NCBI RefSeq assembly: GCF_000003605.2
Contig: NW_003138558.1
Location: 1-35,141, forward strand
DNA: 35,141 nucleotides
Source: Saccoglossus kowalevskii
Lineage: Eukaryota; Hemichordata; Enteropneusta; Harrimaniidae
Reading direction: 5' to 3'
Positions 20,595-31,426 of the stretch are shown piece by piece. The translations under genes were made by a program, and so were the position numbers. The notes under the pieces were generated by a model. That model was not told where the DNA came from. It saw only the letters and a list, made by a program, of their open reading frames with translations, and ran no database searches. Position 1 is the first letter of the stretch, and each line of letters begins with the position of its first letter.

Positions 20595-22694
20595 ATGAGT
20601 CACAGTAAGTTAATGATTGGTGAGTCACAGTGAGTGATGAATCACCGTAAGTTAGTGATTGGTGAGTCACAGTGAGTGATGAGTCACAGTAAGTGGTGAG
20701 TCACAGTAAGTTATGAGTCACAGTATGTAATGAGTCACATTAAGTTAGTGATTGGTGAGTCACAGTAAGTGATGATTCGCAGTAAGTGATGAGTCATATT
20801 AAGTGGTGAGTCACTGTAAGTAATGAGTCACAGTAAGTGATGAGTCACATTATGTTAGTGATTGGTGAGTCACAGTGAGTGATGAATCACAGTAAGTGGT
20901 GAGTCACATTAAGTCAGGGATTGGTGAGTCACAGTGAGTGATGAATTACAGTGAGTGATGAGTCACAGTAAGTTAGTGATTGGTGAGTCACAGTGAGTGA
21001 TGAGTCACAGTAAGTGGTGAGTCACATTAAGTTAGGGATTGTTGAGTCACAGTGAGTGTTGAATCCCAGTGAGTGATGAATCACAGTAAGTTATTGGTGA
21101 GTCACAGTGAGTGATGAGTCACATTAAGTTAGGGATTGTTGAGTCACAGTGAGTGATGAATCCCAGTGAGTGATGAGTCACAGTAAGTGGTGAGTCACAT
21201 TAAGTTAGGGATTGGTGAGTCACAGTGAGTGATGAGTCACAGTAAGTGGTGAGTCACATTAAGTCAGGGATTGGTGAGTCACAGTGAGTGATGAATTACA
21301 GTGAGTGATAAGTCACAGTAAGTTAGTGATTGGTGAGTCACAGTGAGTGATGAGCCACAGTAAGTGGTGAGTCACATTAAGTTAGGGGTTGGTGAGTCAC
21401 AGTGAGTGATGAGTCACAGTAAGTGGTGAGTCACATTAAGTTAGGGATTGTTGAGTCACAGTGAGTGTTGAATCCCAGTGAGTGATGAATCACAGTAAGT
21501 TAGTTATTGGTGAGTCACAGTGAGTGATGAGTCACAGTAAGTGATGAGTCACATTAAGTTAGGGATTGTTGAGTCACAGTGAGTGATGAATCACAGTGAG
21601 TGATGAGTCACAGTAAGTGGTGAGTAACAGTAAGTTATGAGTCACAGTAAGTAATGAGTCACAGTATGTAATGAGTCACAGTAAGTGATGATTCGCAGTA
21701 AGTGATGAGTCATATTAAGTGGTGAGTCACAGTAAGTAATGAGTCACAGTAAGTGATGAGTCACATTAAGTTAGTGATTGGTGAGTCACAGTGAGTGATG
21801 AATCACAGTAAGTGATAAGTCACAGTAAGTTAGTGATTGGTGAGTCACAGTGAGTGATGAGTCACAGTAAGTGGTGAGTCACATTAAGTTAGGGATTGGT
21901 GAGTCACAGTGAGTGATGAGTCACAGTAAGTTAATGATTGGTGACTCACAGTGAGTGATGAATCACAGTAAGTTAGTTATTGGTGAGTCACAGTGAGTGA
22001 TGAGTCACAGTAAGTGATGAGTCACATTAAGTTAGGGATTGTTGAGTCACAGTGAGTGATGAATCACAGTGAGTGATGAGTCACAGTAAGTTAGTGATTG
22101 GTGAGTCACAGTGAGTGATGAGTCACAGTAAGTGGTGAGTCACATTAAGTTAGGGATTGTTGAGTCACAGTGAGTGTTGAATCCCAGTGAGTGGTGAATC
22201 ACAGTAAGTTAGTTATTGGTGAGTCACAGTGAGTGATGAGTCACATTAAGTTAGGGATTGTTGAGTCACAGTGAGTGATGAATCCCAGTGAGTGATGAGT
22301 CACAGTAAGTGGTGAGTCACATTAAGTTAGGGATTGATGAGTCACAGTGAGTGATGAGTCACAGTAAGTGGTGAGTCACATTAAGTCAGGGATTGGTGAG
22401 TCGCAGTGAGTGATGAATTACAGTGAGTGATAAGTCACAGTAAGTTAGTGATTGGTGAGTCACAGTGAGTGATGAGTCACAGTTAGTGGTGAGTCACATT
22501 AAGTTAGGGATTGGTGAGTCACAGTGAGTGATGAGTCACAGTAAGTGGTGAGTCACATTAAGTTAGGGATTGTTGAGTCACAGTGAGTGTTGAATCCCAG
22601 TGAGTGATGAATCACAGTAAGTTAGTTATTGGTGAGTCACAGTGAGTGATGAGTCACAGTAAGTGATGAGTCACATTAAGTTAGGGATTGGTGA
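20595..22694 (+). repeat. Partner of 2,615-4,697
   Basis: Right-hand copy of the block described at 2,615. It retains the full GATTCGC plus GAGTCATATT pair at 21,690, so it keeps the ancestral 17 bp lost at 3,710. The left junction is at about 20,594, where a GTAATGAGTCAC 17-mer run (20,540-20,600) is joined to a TAATGATTGG 25-mer. From 22,491 it also matches 11,631 onward at offset 10,861, so the blocks overlap. Confidence 0.87.
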
Positions 22695-24235
22695 GTCACA
22701 GTGAGTGATGAATTACAGTGAGTGATAAGTCACAGTAAGTTAGTGATTGGTGAGTCACAGTGAGTGATGAGTCACAGTAAGTGGTGAGTCACATTAAGTT
22801 AGGGATTGGTGAGTCACAGTGAGTGATGAGTCACAGTAAGTTAATGATTGGTGAGTCACAGTGAGTGATGAATCACCGTAAGTTAGTTATTGGTGAGTCA
22901 CAGTGAGTGATGAGTCACAGTAAGTGATGAGTCACATTAAGTTAGGGATTGTTGAGTCACAGTGAGTGATGAATCACAGTGAGTGATGAGTCACAGTAAG
23001 TTAGTGATTGGTGAGTCACAGTGAGTGATGAGTCACAGTAAGTGGTGTCACATTAAGTTAGGGATTGTTGAGTCACAGTGAGTGTTGAATCCCAGTGAGT
23101 GATGAATCACAGTAAGTTATTGGTGAGTCACAGTGAGTGATGAGTCACATTAAGTTAGGGATTGTTGAGTCACAGTGAGTGATGAATCCCAGTGAGTGAT
23201 GAGTCACAGTAAGTGGTGAGTCACATTAAGTTAGGGATTGGTGAGTCACAGTGAGTGATGAGTCACAGTAAGTGGTGAGTCACATTAAGTTAGGGATTGT
23301 TGAGTCACAGTGAGTGTTGAATCCCAGTGAGTGATGAATCACAGTAAGTTAGTTATTGGTGAGTCACAGTGAGTGATGAGTCACAGTAAGTGATGAGTCA
23401 CATTAAGTTAGGGATTGTTGAGTCACAGTGAGTGATGAATCACAGTGAGTGATGAGTCACAGTAAGTGGTGAGTAACAGTAAGTTATGAGTCACAGTAAG
23501 TAATGAGTCACAGTATGTAATGAGTCACAGTAAGTGATGATTCGCAGTAAGTGATGAGTCATATTAAGTGGTGAGTCACAGTAAGTAATGAGTCACAGTA
23601 AGTGATGAGTCACATTAAGTTAGTGATTGGTGAGTCACAGTGAGTGATGAATCACAGTAAGTGATAAGTCACAGTAAGTTAGTGATTGGTGAGTCACAGT
23701 GAGTGATGAGTCACAGTAAGTGGTGAGTCACATTAAGTTAGGGATTGGTGAGTCACAGTGAGTGATGAGTCACTGTAAGTTAATGATTGGTGACTCACAG
23801 TGAGTGATGAATCACAGTAAGTTAGTTATTGGTGAGTCACAGTGAGTGATGAGTCACAGTAAGTGATGAGTCACATTAAGTTAGGGATTGTTGAGTCACA
23901 GTGAGTGATGAATCACAGTGAGTGATGAGTCACAGTAAGTTAGTGATTGGTGAGTCACAGTGAGTGATGAGTCACAGTAAGTGGTGAGTCACATTAAGTT
24001 AGGGATTGTTGAGTCACAGTGAGTGTTGAATCCCAGTGAGTGGTGAATCACAGTAAGTTAGTTATTGGTGAGTCACAGTGAGTGATGAGTCACATTAAGT
24101 TAGGGATTGTTGAGTCACAGTGAGTGATGAATCCCAGTGAGTGATGAGTCACAGTAAGTGGTGAGTCACATTAAGTTAGGGATTGATGAGTCACAGTGAG
24201 TGATGAGTCACAGTAAGTGGTGAGTCACATTAAGT
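22491..24235 (+). repeat. Composite of two blocks (11.6-kb-like, then 15.6-kb-like)
   Basis: Residues 22,491-23,239 match 11,631-12,378 (offset 10,861) and 23,210-24,235 match 15,560-16,585 (offset 7,650). The switch lies in a trimer ending TAGGGATTGGT near 23,220-23,240 that is common to both sources, so the exact breakpoint cannot be placed inside it. Confidence 0.84.
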
Positions 24236-26482
24236 TAGGGATTGTTGAGTGACAGTGAGTGATGAATCCCAGTGAGTGATGAATCACAGTAAGTTAGTTA
24301 TTGGTGAGTCACAGTGAGTGATGAGTCACAGTGAGTGATGAGTCACAGTAAGTGATGAGTCACATTAAGTTAGGGATTGAGTCACAGTGAGTGATGAATC
24401 ACAGTGAGTGATGAGTCACAGTAAGTTAGCGATTGGTGAGTCACAGTGAGTGATGAGTCACAGTAAGTGGTGAGTCACATTAAGTTAGGGATTGTTGAGT
24501 CACAGTGAGTGATGAGTCACAGTAAGTGGTGAGTCACAGTAAGTAATGAGTCACAGTAAGTGATGAGTCGCAGTAAGTGGTGAGTCACATTAAGTTAGAG
24601 ATTGTTGAGTCACAGTGAGTGATGAATCACAGTGAGTGATGAGTCACAGTAAGTTAGTGATTGGTGAATCACAGTGAGAGATGAGTCACAGTAAGTGGTG
24701 AGTCACATTAAGTTAGGGATTGTTGAGTCACAGTGAGTAATGAATCCCAGTGAGTGATGAATCACAGTAAGTTAGTTATTGGTGAGTCACAGTAAGTAAT
24801 GAGTCACAGTAAGTGATGAGTCACATTAAGTTAGTGATTGGTGAGTCACAGTGAGTGATGAATCACAGTAAGTGGTGAGTCACATTAAGTCAGGGATTGG
24901 TGAGTCACAGTGAGTGATGAATTACAGTGAGTGATAAGTCACAGTAAGTTAGTGATTGGTGAGTCACAGTGAGTGATGAGTCACAGTAAGTGGTGAGTCA
25001 CATTAAGTTAGGGATTGTTGAGTCACAGTGAGTGTTGAATCCCAGTGAGTGATGAATCACAGTAAGTTAGTTATTGGTGAGTCACAGTGAGTGATGAGTC
25101 ACAGTAAGTGATGAGTCACATTAAGTTAGGGATTGTTGAGTCACAGTGAGTGATGAATCCCAGTGAGTGATGAGTCACAGTAAGTGGTGTCACATTAAGT
25201 TAGGGATTGTTGAGTCACAGTGAGTAATGAGTCACAGTAAGTAATGAGTCACAGTAAGTAATGAGTCACAGTATGTAATGAGTCACAGTAAGTGATGATT
25301 CGCAGTAAGTGATGAGTCATATTAAGTGGTGAGTCACAGTAAGTAATGAGTCACAGTAAGTGATGAGTCACAGTAAGTAATGAGTCACAGTAAGTGATGA
25401 GTCACATTAAGTTAGTGATTGGTGAGTCACAGTGAGTGATGAGTCACAGTAAGTGGTGAGTCACATTAAGTTAGGGATTGGTGAGTTACAGTGAGTGATG
25501 AGTCACAGTAAGTTAATGATTGGTGAGTCACAGTGAGTGATGAATCACAGTAAGTTAGTTATTGGTGAGTCACAGTGAGTGATGAGTCACAGTAAGTGAT
25601 GAGTCACATTAAGTTAGGGATTGTTGAGTCACAGTGAGTGATGAATCACAGTAAGTTAGTGATTGGTGAGTCACAGTGAGTGATGAGTCACAGTAAGTGG
25701 TGAGTCACATTAAGTTAGGGATTGTTGAGTCACAGTGAGTGTTGAATCCCAGTGAGTGATGAATCACAGTAAGTTATTGGTGAGTCACAGTGAGTGATGA
25801 GTCACATTAAGTTAGGGATTGTTGAGTCAGTGAGTGATGAATCCCAGTGAGTGATGAGTCACAGTAAGTGGTGAGTCACATTAAGTTAGGGATTGTTGAG
25901 TCACAGTGAGTGATGAATCACAGTGAGTGATGGGTCACAGTAAGTTAGTGATTGGTGAGTCACAGTGAGTGATGAGTCACAGTAAGTGGTGAGTCACATT
26001 AAGTTAGGGATTGTTGAGTCACAGTGAGTGTTGAATCCCAGTGAGTGATGAATCACAGTAAGTTAGTTATTGGTGAGTCACAGTGAGTGATGAGTCACAT
26101 TAAGTTAGGGATTGTTGAGTCACAGTGAGTGATGAATCCCAGTGAGTGATGAGTCACATTAAGTGATGAGTCACATTAAGTTAGGGATTGTTGAGTCACA
26201 GTGAGTGATGAGTCACAGTAAGTTAGTGATTGGTGAGTCACAGTAAGTGGTGAGTCACATTAAGTTAGTGATTGGTGAGTCACAGTAAGTGGTGAGTCAC
26301 ATTAAGTTAGGGATTGTTGAGTCACAGTGAGTGTTGAATCCCAGTGAGTGATGAATCACAGTAAGTTAGTTATTGGTGAGTCACAGTGAGTGATGAGTCA
26401 CAGTAAGTGATGAGTCACATTAAGTTAGGGATTGTTGAGTCACAGTGAGTGATGAATCCCAGTGAGTGATGAGTCACAGTAT
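24208..26482 (+). repeat. Segmental block, second of three copies
   Basis: Second copy of the block at 9,640. It has the trimer missing near 10,850 and lacks the 786-bp insertion at 11,627, so on these two points it looks closest to the unaltered form. Relative to the third copy the offset is 4,920 (GTTGAGTGAC 24,244/29,164), then 4,937 (GTGAGTAAT 25,222/30,159) after one 17-mer gained near 29,470. From 25,199 it also carries the homology to 1-1,775. Confidence 0.87.
25212..25398 (+). repeat. 17-mer-only cassette, eleven units (copy 3)
   Basis: Identical in arrangement to 10,910-11,096, including the doubled GTAAGTAAT / GTAAGTGAT pair, at a distance of 14,302 bp. The shared 34-bp gain groups copies 2 and 3 together, apart from the copies at 13 and 30,149. 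Confidence 0.93.
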
Positions 26483-26605
26483 GTGGTGAGTCACATTAAG
26501 TTAGGGATTGTTGAGTCACAGTGAGTGATGAGTCACAGTAAGTTATGAGTCACAGTATGTAATGAGTCACATTAAGTTAGTGATTGGTGAGTCACAGTAA
26601 GTGAT

Positions 26606-28426
26606 GATTCGCAGTAAGTGATGAGTCATATTAAGTGGTGAGTCACAGTAAGTGATGAGTCACATTATGTTAGTGATTGGTGAGTCACAGTGAGTGATGA
26701 ATCACAGTAAGTGGTGAGTCACATTAAGTCAGGGATTGGTGAGTCACAGTGAGTGATGAATTACAGTGAGTGATAAGTCACAGTAAGTTAGTGATTGGTG
26801 AGTCACAGTGAGTGATGAGTCACAGTAAGTGGTGAGTCACATTAAGTTAGGGATTGGTGAGTCACAGTGAGTGATGAGTCACAGTAAGTTAATGATTGGT
26901 GAGTCACAGTGAGTGATGAATCACCGTAAGTTAGTTATTGGTGAGTCACAGTGAGTGATGAGTCACAGTAAGTGATGAGTCACATTAAGTTAGGGATTGT
27001 TGAGTCACAGTGAGTGATGAATCACAGTGAGTGATGAGTCACAGTAAGTTAGTGATTGGTGAGTCACAGTGAGTGATGAGTCACAGTAAGTGGTGTCACA
27101 TTAAGTTAGGGATTGTTGAGTCACAGTGAGTGTTGAATCCCAGTGAGTGATGAATCACAGTAAGTTATTGGTGAGTCACAGTGAGTGATGAGTCACATTA
27201 AGTTAGGGATTGTTGAGTCACAGTGAGTGATGAATCCCAGTGAGTGATGAGTCACAGTAAGTGGTGAGTCACATTAAGTTAGGGATTGGTGAGTCACAGT
27301 GAGTGATGAGTCACAGTAAGTGGTGAGTCACATTCAGTCAGGGATTGGTGAGTCACAGTGAGTGATGAATTACAGTGAGTGATAAGTCACAGTAAGTTAG
27401 TGATTGGTGAGTCACAGTGAGTGATGAGCCACAGTAAGTGGTGAGTCACATTAAGTTAGGGATTGGTGAGTCACAGTGAGTGATGAGTCACAGTAAGTGG
27501 TGAGTCACATTAAGTTAGGGATTGTTGAGTCACAGTGAGTGTTGAATCCCAGTGAGTGATGAATCACAGTAAGTTAGTTATTGGTGAGTCACAGTGAGTG
27601 ATGAGTCACAGTAAGTGATGAGTCACATTAAGTTAGGGATTGTTGAGTCACAGTGAGTGATGAATCACAGTGAGTGATGAGTCACAGTAAGTGGTGAGTA
27701 ACAGTAAGTTATGAGTCACAGTAAGTAATGAGTCACAGTATGTAATGAGTCACAGTAAGTGATGATTCGCAGTAAGTGGTGAGTCATATTAAGTGGTGAG
27801 TCACAGTAAGTAATGAGTCACAGTAAGTGATGAGTCACATTAAGTTAGTGATTGGTGAGTCACAGTGAGTGATGAATCACAGTAAGTGATAAGTCACAGT
27901 AAGTTAGTGATTGGTGAGTCACAGTGAGTGATGAGTCACAGTAAGTGGTGAGTCACATTAAGTTAGGGATTGGTGAGTCACAGTGAGTGATGAGTCACAG
28001 TAAGTTAATGATTGGTGAGTCACAGTGAGTGATGAATCACAGTAAGTTAGTTATTGGTGAGTCACAGTGAGTGATGAGTCACAGTAAGTGATGAGTCACA
28101 TTAAGTTAGGGATTGTTGAGTCACAGTGAGTGATGAATCACAGTGAGTGATGAGTCACGTAAGTTAGTGATTGGTGAGTCCGTGAGTGATGAGTCCGTAA
28201 GTGGTGAGTCACATTAAGTTAGGGATTGTTGAGTCACAGTGAGTGTTGAATCCCAGTGAGTGGTGAATCACAGTAAGTTAGTTATTGGTGAGTCACAGTG
28301 AGTGATGAGTCACATTAAGTTAGGGATTGTTGAGTCACAGTGAGTGATGAATCCCAGTGAGTGATGAGTCACAGTAAGTGGTGAGTCACATTTAAGTTAG
28401 GGATTGATGAGTCACAGTGAGTGATG
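26606..28426 (+). repeat. Segmental copy of 31,503-33,325
   Basis: GATTCGC 26,606/31,503 and 27,764/32,661 and GAGCCAC 27,426/32,323 all give offset 4,897. The offset falls to 4,894 after the right copy loses three single bases (32,754-32,794) and rises to 4,899 after the left copy loses five (28,158-28,198). The copies part at about 28,427, where this copy has GAATTAC and the partner GAGTCAC. An extra T (CATTTAAG) at 28,391 is private. Confidence 0.88.
28156..28198 (+). other. Cluster of single-base losses in three consecutive units
   Basis: Three successive GAGTCACAG sites are damaged within about 43 bp: GTCACGTAAG (one A lost, about 28,158), GTCCGTGAG (two bases lost, 28,176-28,183) and GTCCGTAAG (two bases lost, 28,191-28,198). 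The homologous residues near 33,055-33,100 are intact. Such one-base losses are very rare elsewhere in the window. Confidence 0.85.
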
Positions 28427-28802
28427 AATTACAGTGAGTGATAAGTCACAGTAAGTTAGTGATTGGTGAGTCACAGTGAGTGATGAGTCACAGTGAGTGA
28501 TGAGTCACAGTAAGTGGTGAGTCACATTAAGTTAGGGATTGGTGAGTCACAGTGAGTGATGAGTCACAGTGAGTGATGAATCACAGTAAGTTAGTTATTG
28601 GTGAGTCACAGTGAGTGATGAGTCACAGTAAGTGATGAGTCACAATAAGTTAGGGATTGTTGAGTCACAGTGAGTGATGAGTCACAGTGAGTGATGAGTC
28701 ACAGTAAGTTAGTGATTGGTGAGTCACAGTGAGTGTTGAGTCACAGTAAGTGGTGAGTCACATTAAGTTAGGGATTGTTGAGTCACAGTGAGTGTTGAAT
28801 CC
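28427..28802 (+). repeat. Array segment with private unit order
   Basis: Standard monomers and trimers, but I could not match the order to any other block. Private points are runs of consecutive GTGAGTGAT 17-mers (28,480-28,580), CACAATAAG near 28,643 and a GTGTTGAGTC unit near 28,735. It separates the 31.5-kb-like block on its left from the 9.6-kb-like block on its right. No other feature is visible. Confidence 0.75.
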
Positions 28803-29931
28803 CAGTGAGTGATGAATCACAGTAAGTTAGTTGTTGATGAGTCACAGTAAGTGATGAGTCATATTAAGTTAGGGATTGTTGAGTCACAGTGAGTGATGAA
28901 TCCCAGTGAGTGATGAAGTGGTGAGTCACATTAAGTTAGGGATTGTTGAGTCACAGTGAGTGATGAGTCACATTAAGTTAGTGATTGGTGAGTCACAGTG
29001 AGTGATGAGTCACAGTAAGTGGTGAGTCACATTAAGTTAGAGATTGTTGAGTCACAGTGAGTGATGAATCACAGTGAGTGATGAGTCACAGTAAGTTAGT
29101 GATTGGTGAATCACAGTGAGAGATGAGTCACAGTAAGTGGTGAGTCACATTAAGTTAGGGATTGTTGAGTGACAGTGAGTGATGAATCCCAGTGAGTGAT
29201 GAATCACAGTAAGTTAGTTATTGGTGAGTCACAGTGAGTGATGAGTCACAGTGAGTGATGAGTCACAGTAAGTGATGAGTCACATTAAGTTAGGGATTGA
29301 GTCACAGTGAGTGATGAATCACAGTGAGTGATGAGTCACAGTAAGTTAGTGATTGGTGAGTCACAGTGAGTGATGAGTCACAGTAAGTGGTGAGTCACAT
29401 TAAGTTAGGGATTGTTGAGTCACAGTGAGTGATGAGTCACAGTAAGTGGTGAGTCACAGTAAGTAATGAGTCACAGTAAGTAATGAGTCACAGTAAGTGA
29501 TGAGTCGCAGTAAGTGGTGAGTCACATTAAGTTAGAGATTGTTGAGTCACAGTGAGTGATGAATCACAGTGAGTGATGAGTCACAGTAAGTTAGTGATTG
29601 GTGAATCACAGTGAGAGATGAGTCACAGTAAGTGGTGAGTCACATTAAGTTAGGGATTGTTGAGTCACAGTGAGTGATGAATCCCAGTGAGTGATGAATC
29701 ACAGTAAGTTAGTTATTGGTGAGTCACAGTAAGTAATGAGTCACAGTAAGTGATGAGTCACATTAAGTTAGTGATTGGTGAGTCACAGTGAGTGATGAAT
29801 CACAGTAAGTGGTGAGTCACATTAAGTCAGGGATTGGTGAGTCACAGTGAGTGATGAATTACAGTGAGTGATAAGTCACAGTAAGTTAGTGATTGGTGAG
29901 TCACAGTGAGTGATGAGTCACAGTAAGTGGT

Positions 29932-30049
29932 GAGTCACATTAAGTTAGGGATTGTTGAGTCACAGTGAGTGTTGAATCCCAGTGAGTGATGAATCACAGT
30001 AAGTTAGTTATTGGTGAGTCACAGTGAGTGATGAGTCACAGTAAGTGAT
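29932..30049 (+). repeat. Type example of the 59-bp trimer (two in tandem)
   Basis: This stretch shows the basic higher-order unit cleanly. Trimer one: a 25-mer with tail TAGGGATTGTT (29,932-29,956), a 17-mer ending GTGTT (29,957-29,973) and a 17-mer starting GAATCCC (29,974-29,990). Trimer two: a 25-mer starting GAATCAC with tail TAGTTATTGGT (29,991-30,015), the consensus 17-mer (30,016-30,032) and a 17-mer with AGTAAGTGAT (30,033-30,049). The next 25-mer starts at 30,050. The 25+17+17 grammar holds over most of the window, and a whole trimer is a recurring indel size between duplicated blocks (59 bp near 10,850 and near 16,950), which shows it is a real exchange unit rather than a reading convenience. 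Confidence 0.95.
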
Positions 30050-30148
30050 GAGTCACATTAAGTTAGGGATTGTTGAGTCACAGTGAGTGATGAATCCCAG
30101 TGAGTGATGAGTCACAGTAAGTGGTGTCACATTAAGTTAGGGATTGTT

Positions 30149-30318
30149 GAGTCACAGTGAGTAATGAGTCACAGTAAGTAATGAGTCACAGTAAGTAATG
30201 AGTCACAGTAAGTAATGAGTCACAGTATGTAATGAGTCACAGTAAGTGATGATTCGCAGTAAGTGATGAGTCATATTAAGTGGTGAGTCACAGTAAGTAA
30301 TGAGTCACAGTAAGTGAT
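30149..30318 (+). repeat. 17-mer-only cassette, ten units (copy 4)
   Basis: Same cassette with one extra GTAAGTAAT 17-mer before the AGTATGTAAT unit (six units before GATTCGC instead of five) and without the doubled pair after it. The GTGAGTAAT unit is 4,937 bp after that of copy 3: 4,920 for the surrounding block plus one 17-mer gained at about 29,470. So the cassette alone gives a small indel tree: copies 2 and 3 share a 34-bp gain, copy 4 has a private 17-bp gain, copy 1 has neither. Confidence 0.92.
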
Positions 30319-31426
30319 GAGTCACATTAAGTTAGTGATTGGTGAGTCACAGTGAGTGATGAATCACAGTAAGTGGTGAGTCACATTAAGTCAGGGATTG
30401 GTGAGTCACAGTGAGTGATGAATTACAGTGAGTGATAAGTCACAGTAAGTTAGTGATTGGTGAGTCACAGTGAGTGATGAGTCACAGTAAGTGATGAGTC
30501 ACATTAAGTTAGGGATTGTTGAGTCACAGTGAGTGATGAATCACAGTAAGTTAGTGATTGGTGAGTCACAGTGAGTGATGAGTCACAGTAAGTGGTGAGT
30601 CACATTAAGTTAGGGATTGTTGAGTCACAGTGAGTGTTGAATCCCAGTGAGTGATGAATCACAGTAAGTTATTGGTGAGTCACAGTGAGTGATGAGTCAC
30701 ATTAAGTTAGGGATTGTTGAGTCACAGTGAGTGATGAATCCCAGTGAGTGATGAGTCACAGTAAGTGGTGAGTCACATTAAGTTAGGGATTGTTGAGTCA
30801 CAGTGAGTGATGAATCACAGTGAGTGATGGGTCACAGTAAGTTAGTGATTGGTGAGTCACAGTGAGTGATGAGTCACAGTAAGTGGTGAGTCACATTAAG
30901 TTAGGGATTGTTGAGTCACAGTGAGTGTTGAATCCCAGTGAGTGATGAATCACAGTAAGTTAGTTATTGGTGAGTCACAGTGAGTGATGAGTCACATTAA
31001 GTTAGGGATTGTTGAGTCACAGTGAGTGATGAATCCCAGTGAGTGATGAGTCACATTAAGTGATGAGTCACATTAAGTTAGGGATTGTTGAGTCACAGTG
31101 AGTGATGAGTCACAGTAAGTTAGTGATTGGTGAGTCACAGTAAGTGGTGAGTCACATTAAGTTAGGGATTGTTGAGTCACAGTGAGTGTTGAATCCCAGT
31201 GAGTGATGAATCACAGTAAGTTAGTTATTGGTGAGTCACAGTGAGTGATGAGTCACAGTAAGTGATGAGTCACATTAAGTTAGGGATTGTTGAGTCACAG
31301 TGAGTGATGAATCCCAGTGAGTGATGAGTCACAGTAAGTGGTGAGTCACATTAAGTTAGGGATTGTTGAGTCACAGTGAGTGATGAATCCCAGTGAGTGA
31401 TGAATCACAGTAAGTTAGTTATTGGT

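Larger units (their letters stand above)
28803..31050 (+). repeat. Segmental block, third of three copies
   Basis: Matches 9,640 onward at offset 19,163 (TAGTTGTTGATG 9,661/28,824; truncated unit 9,752/28,915; GTTGAGTGAC 10,001/29,164) and 24,208 onward at offset 4,920 then 4,937. Private 17-mer gains lie near 29,470 and 30,180. At its right end the doubled CACATTAAGTGATGAG unit (31,051) corresponds to 26,154 and 12,638. Confidence 0.87.
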
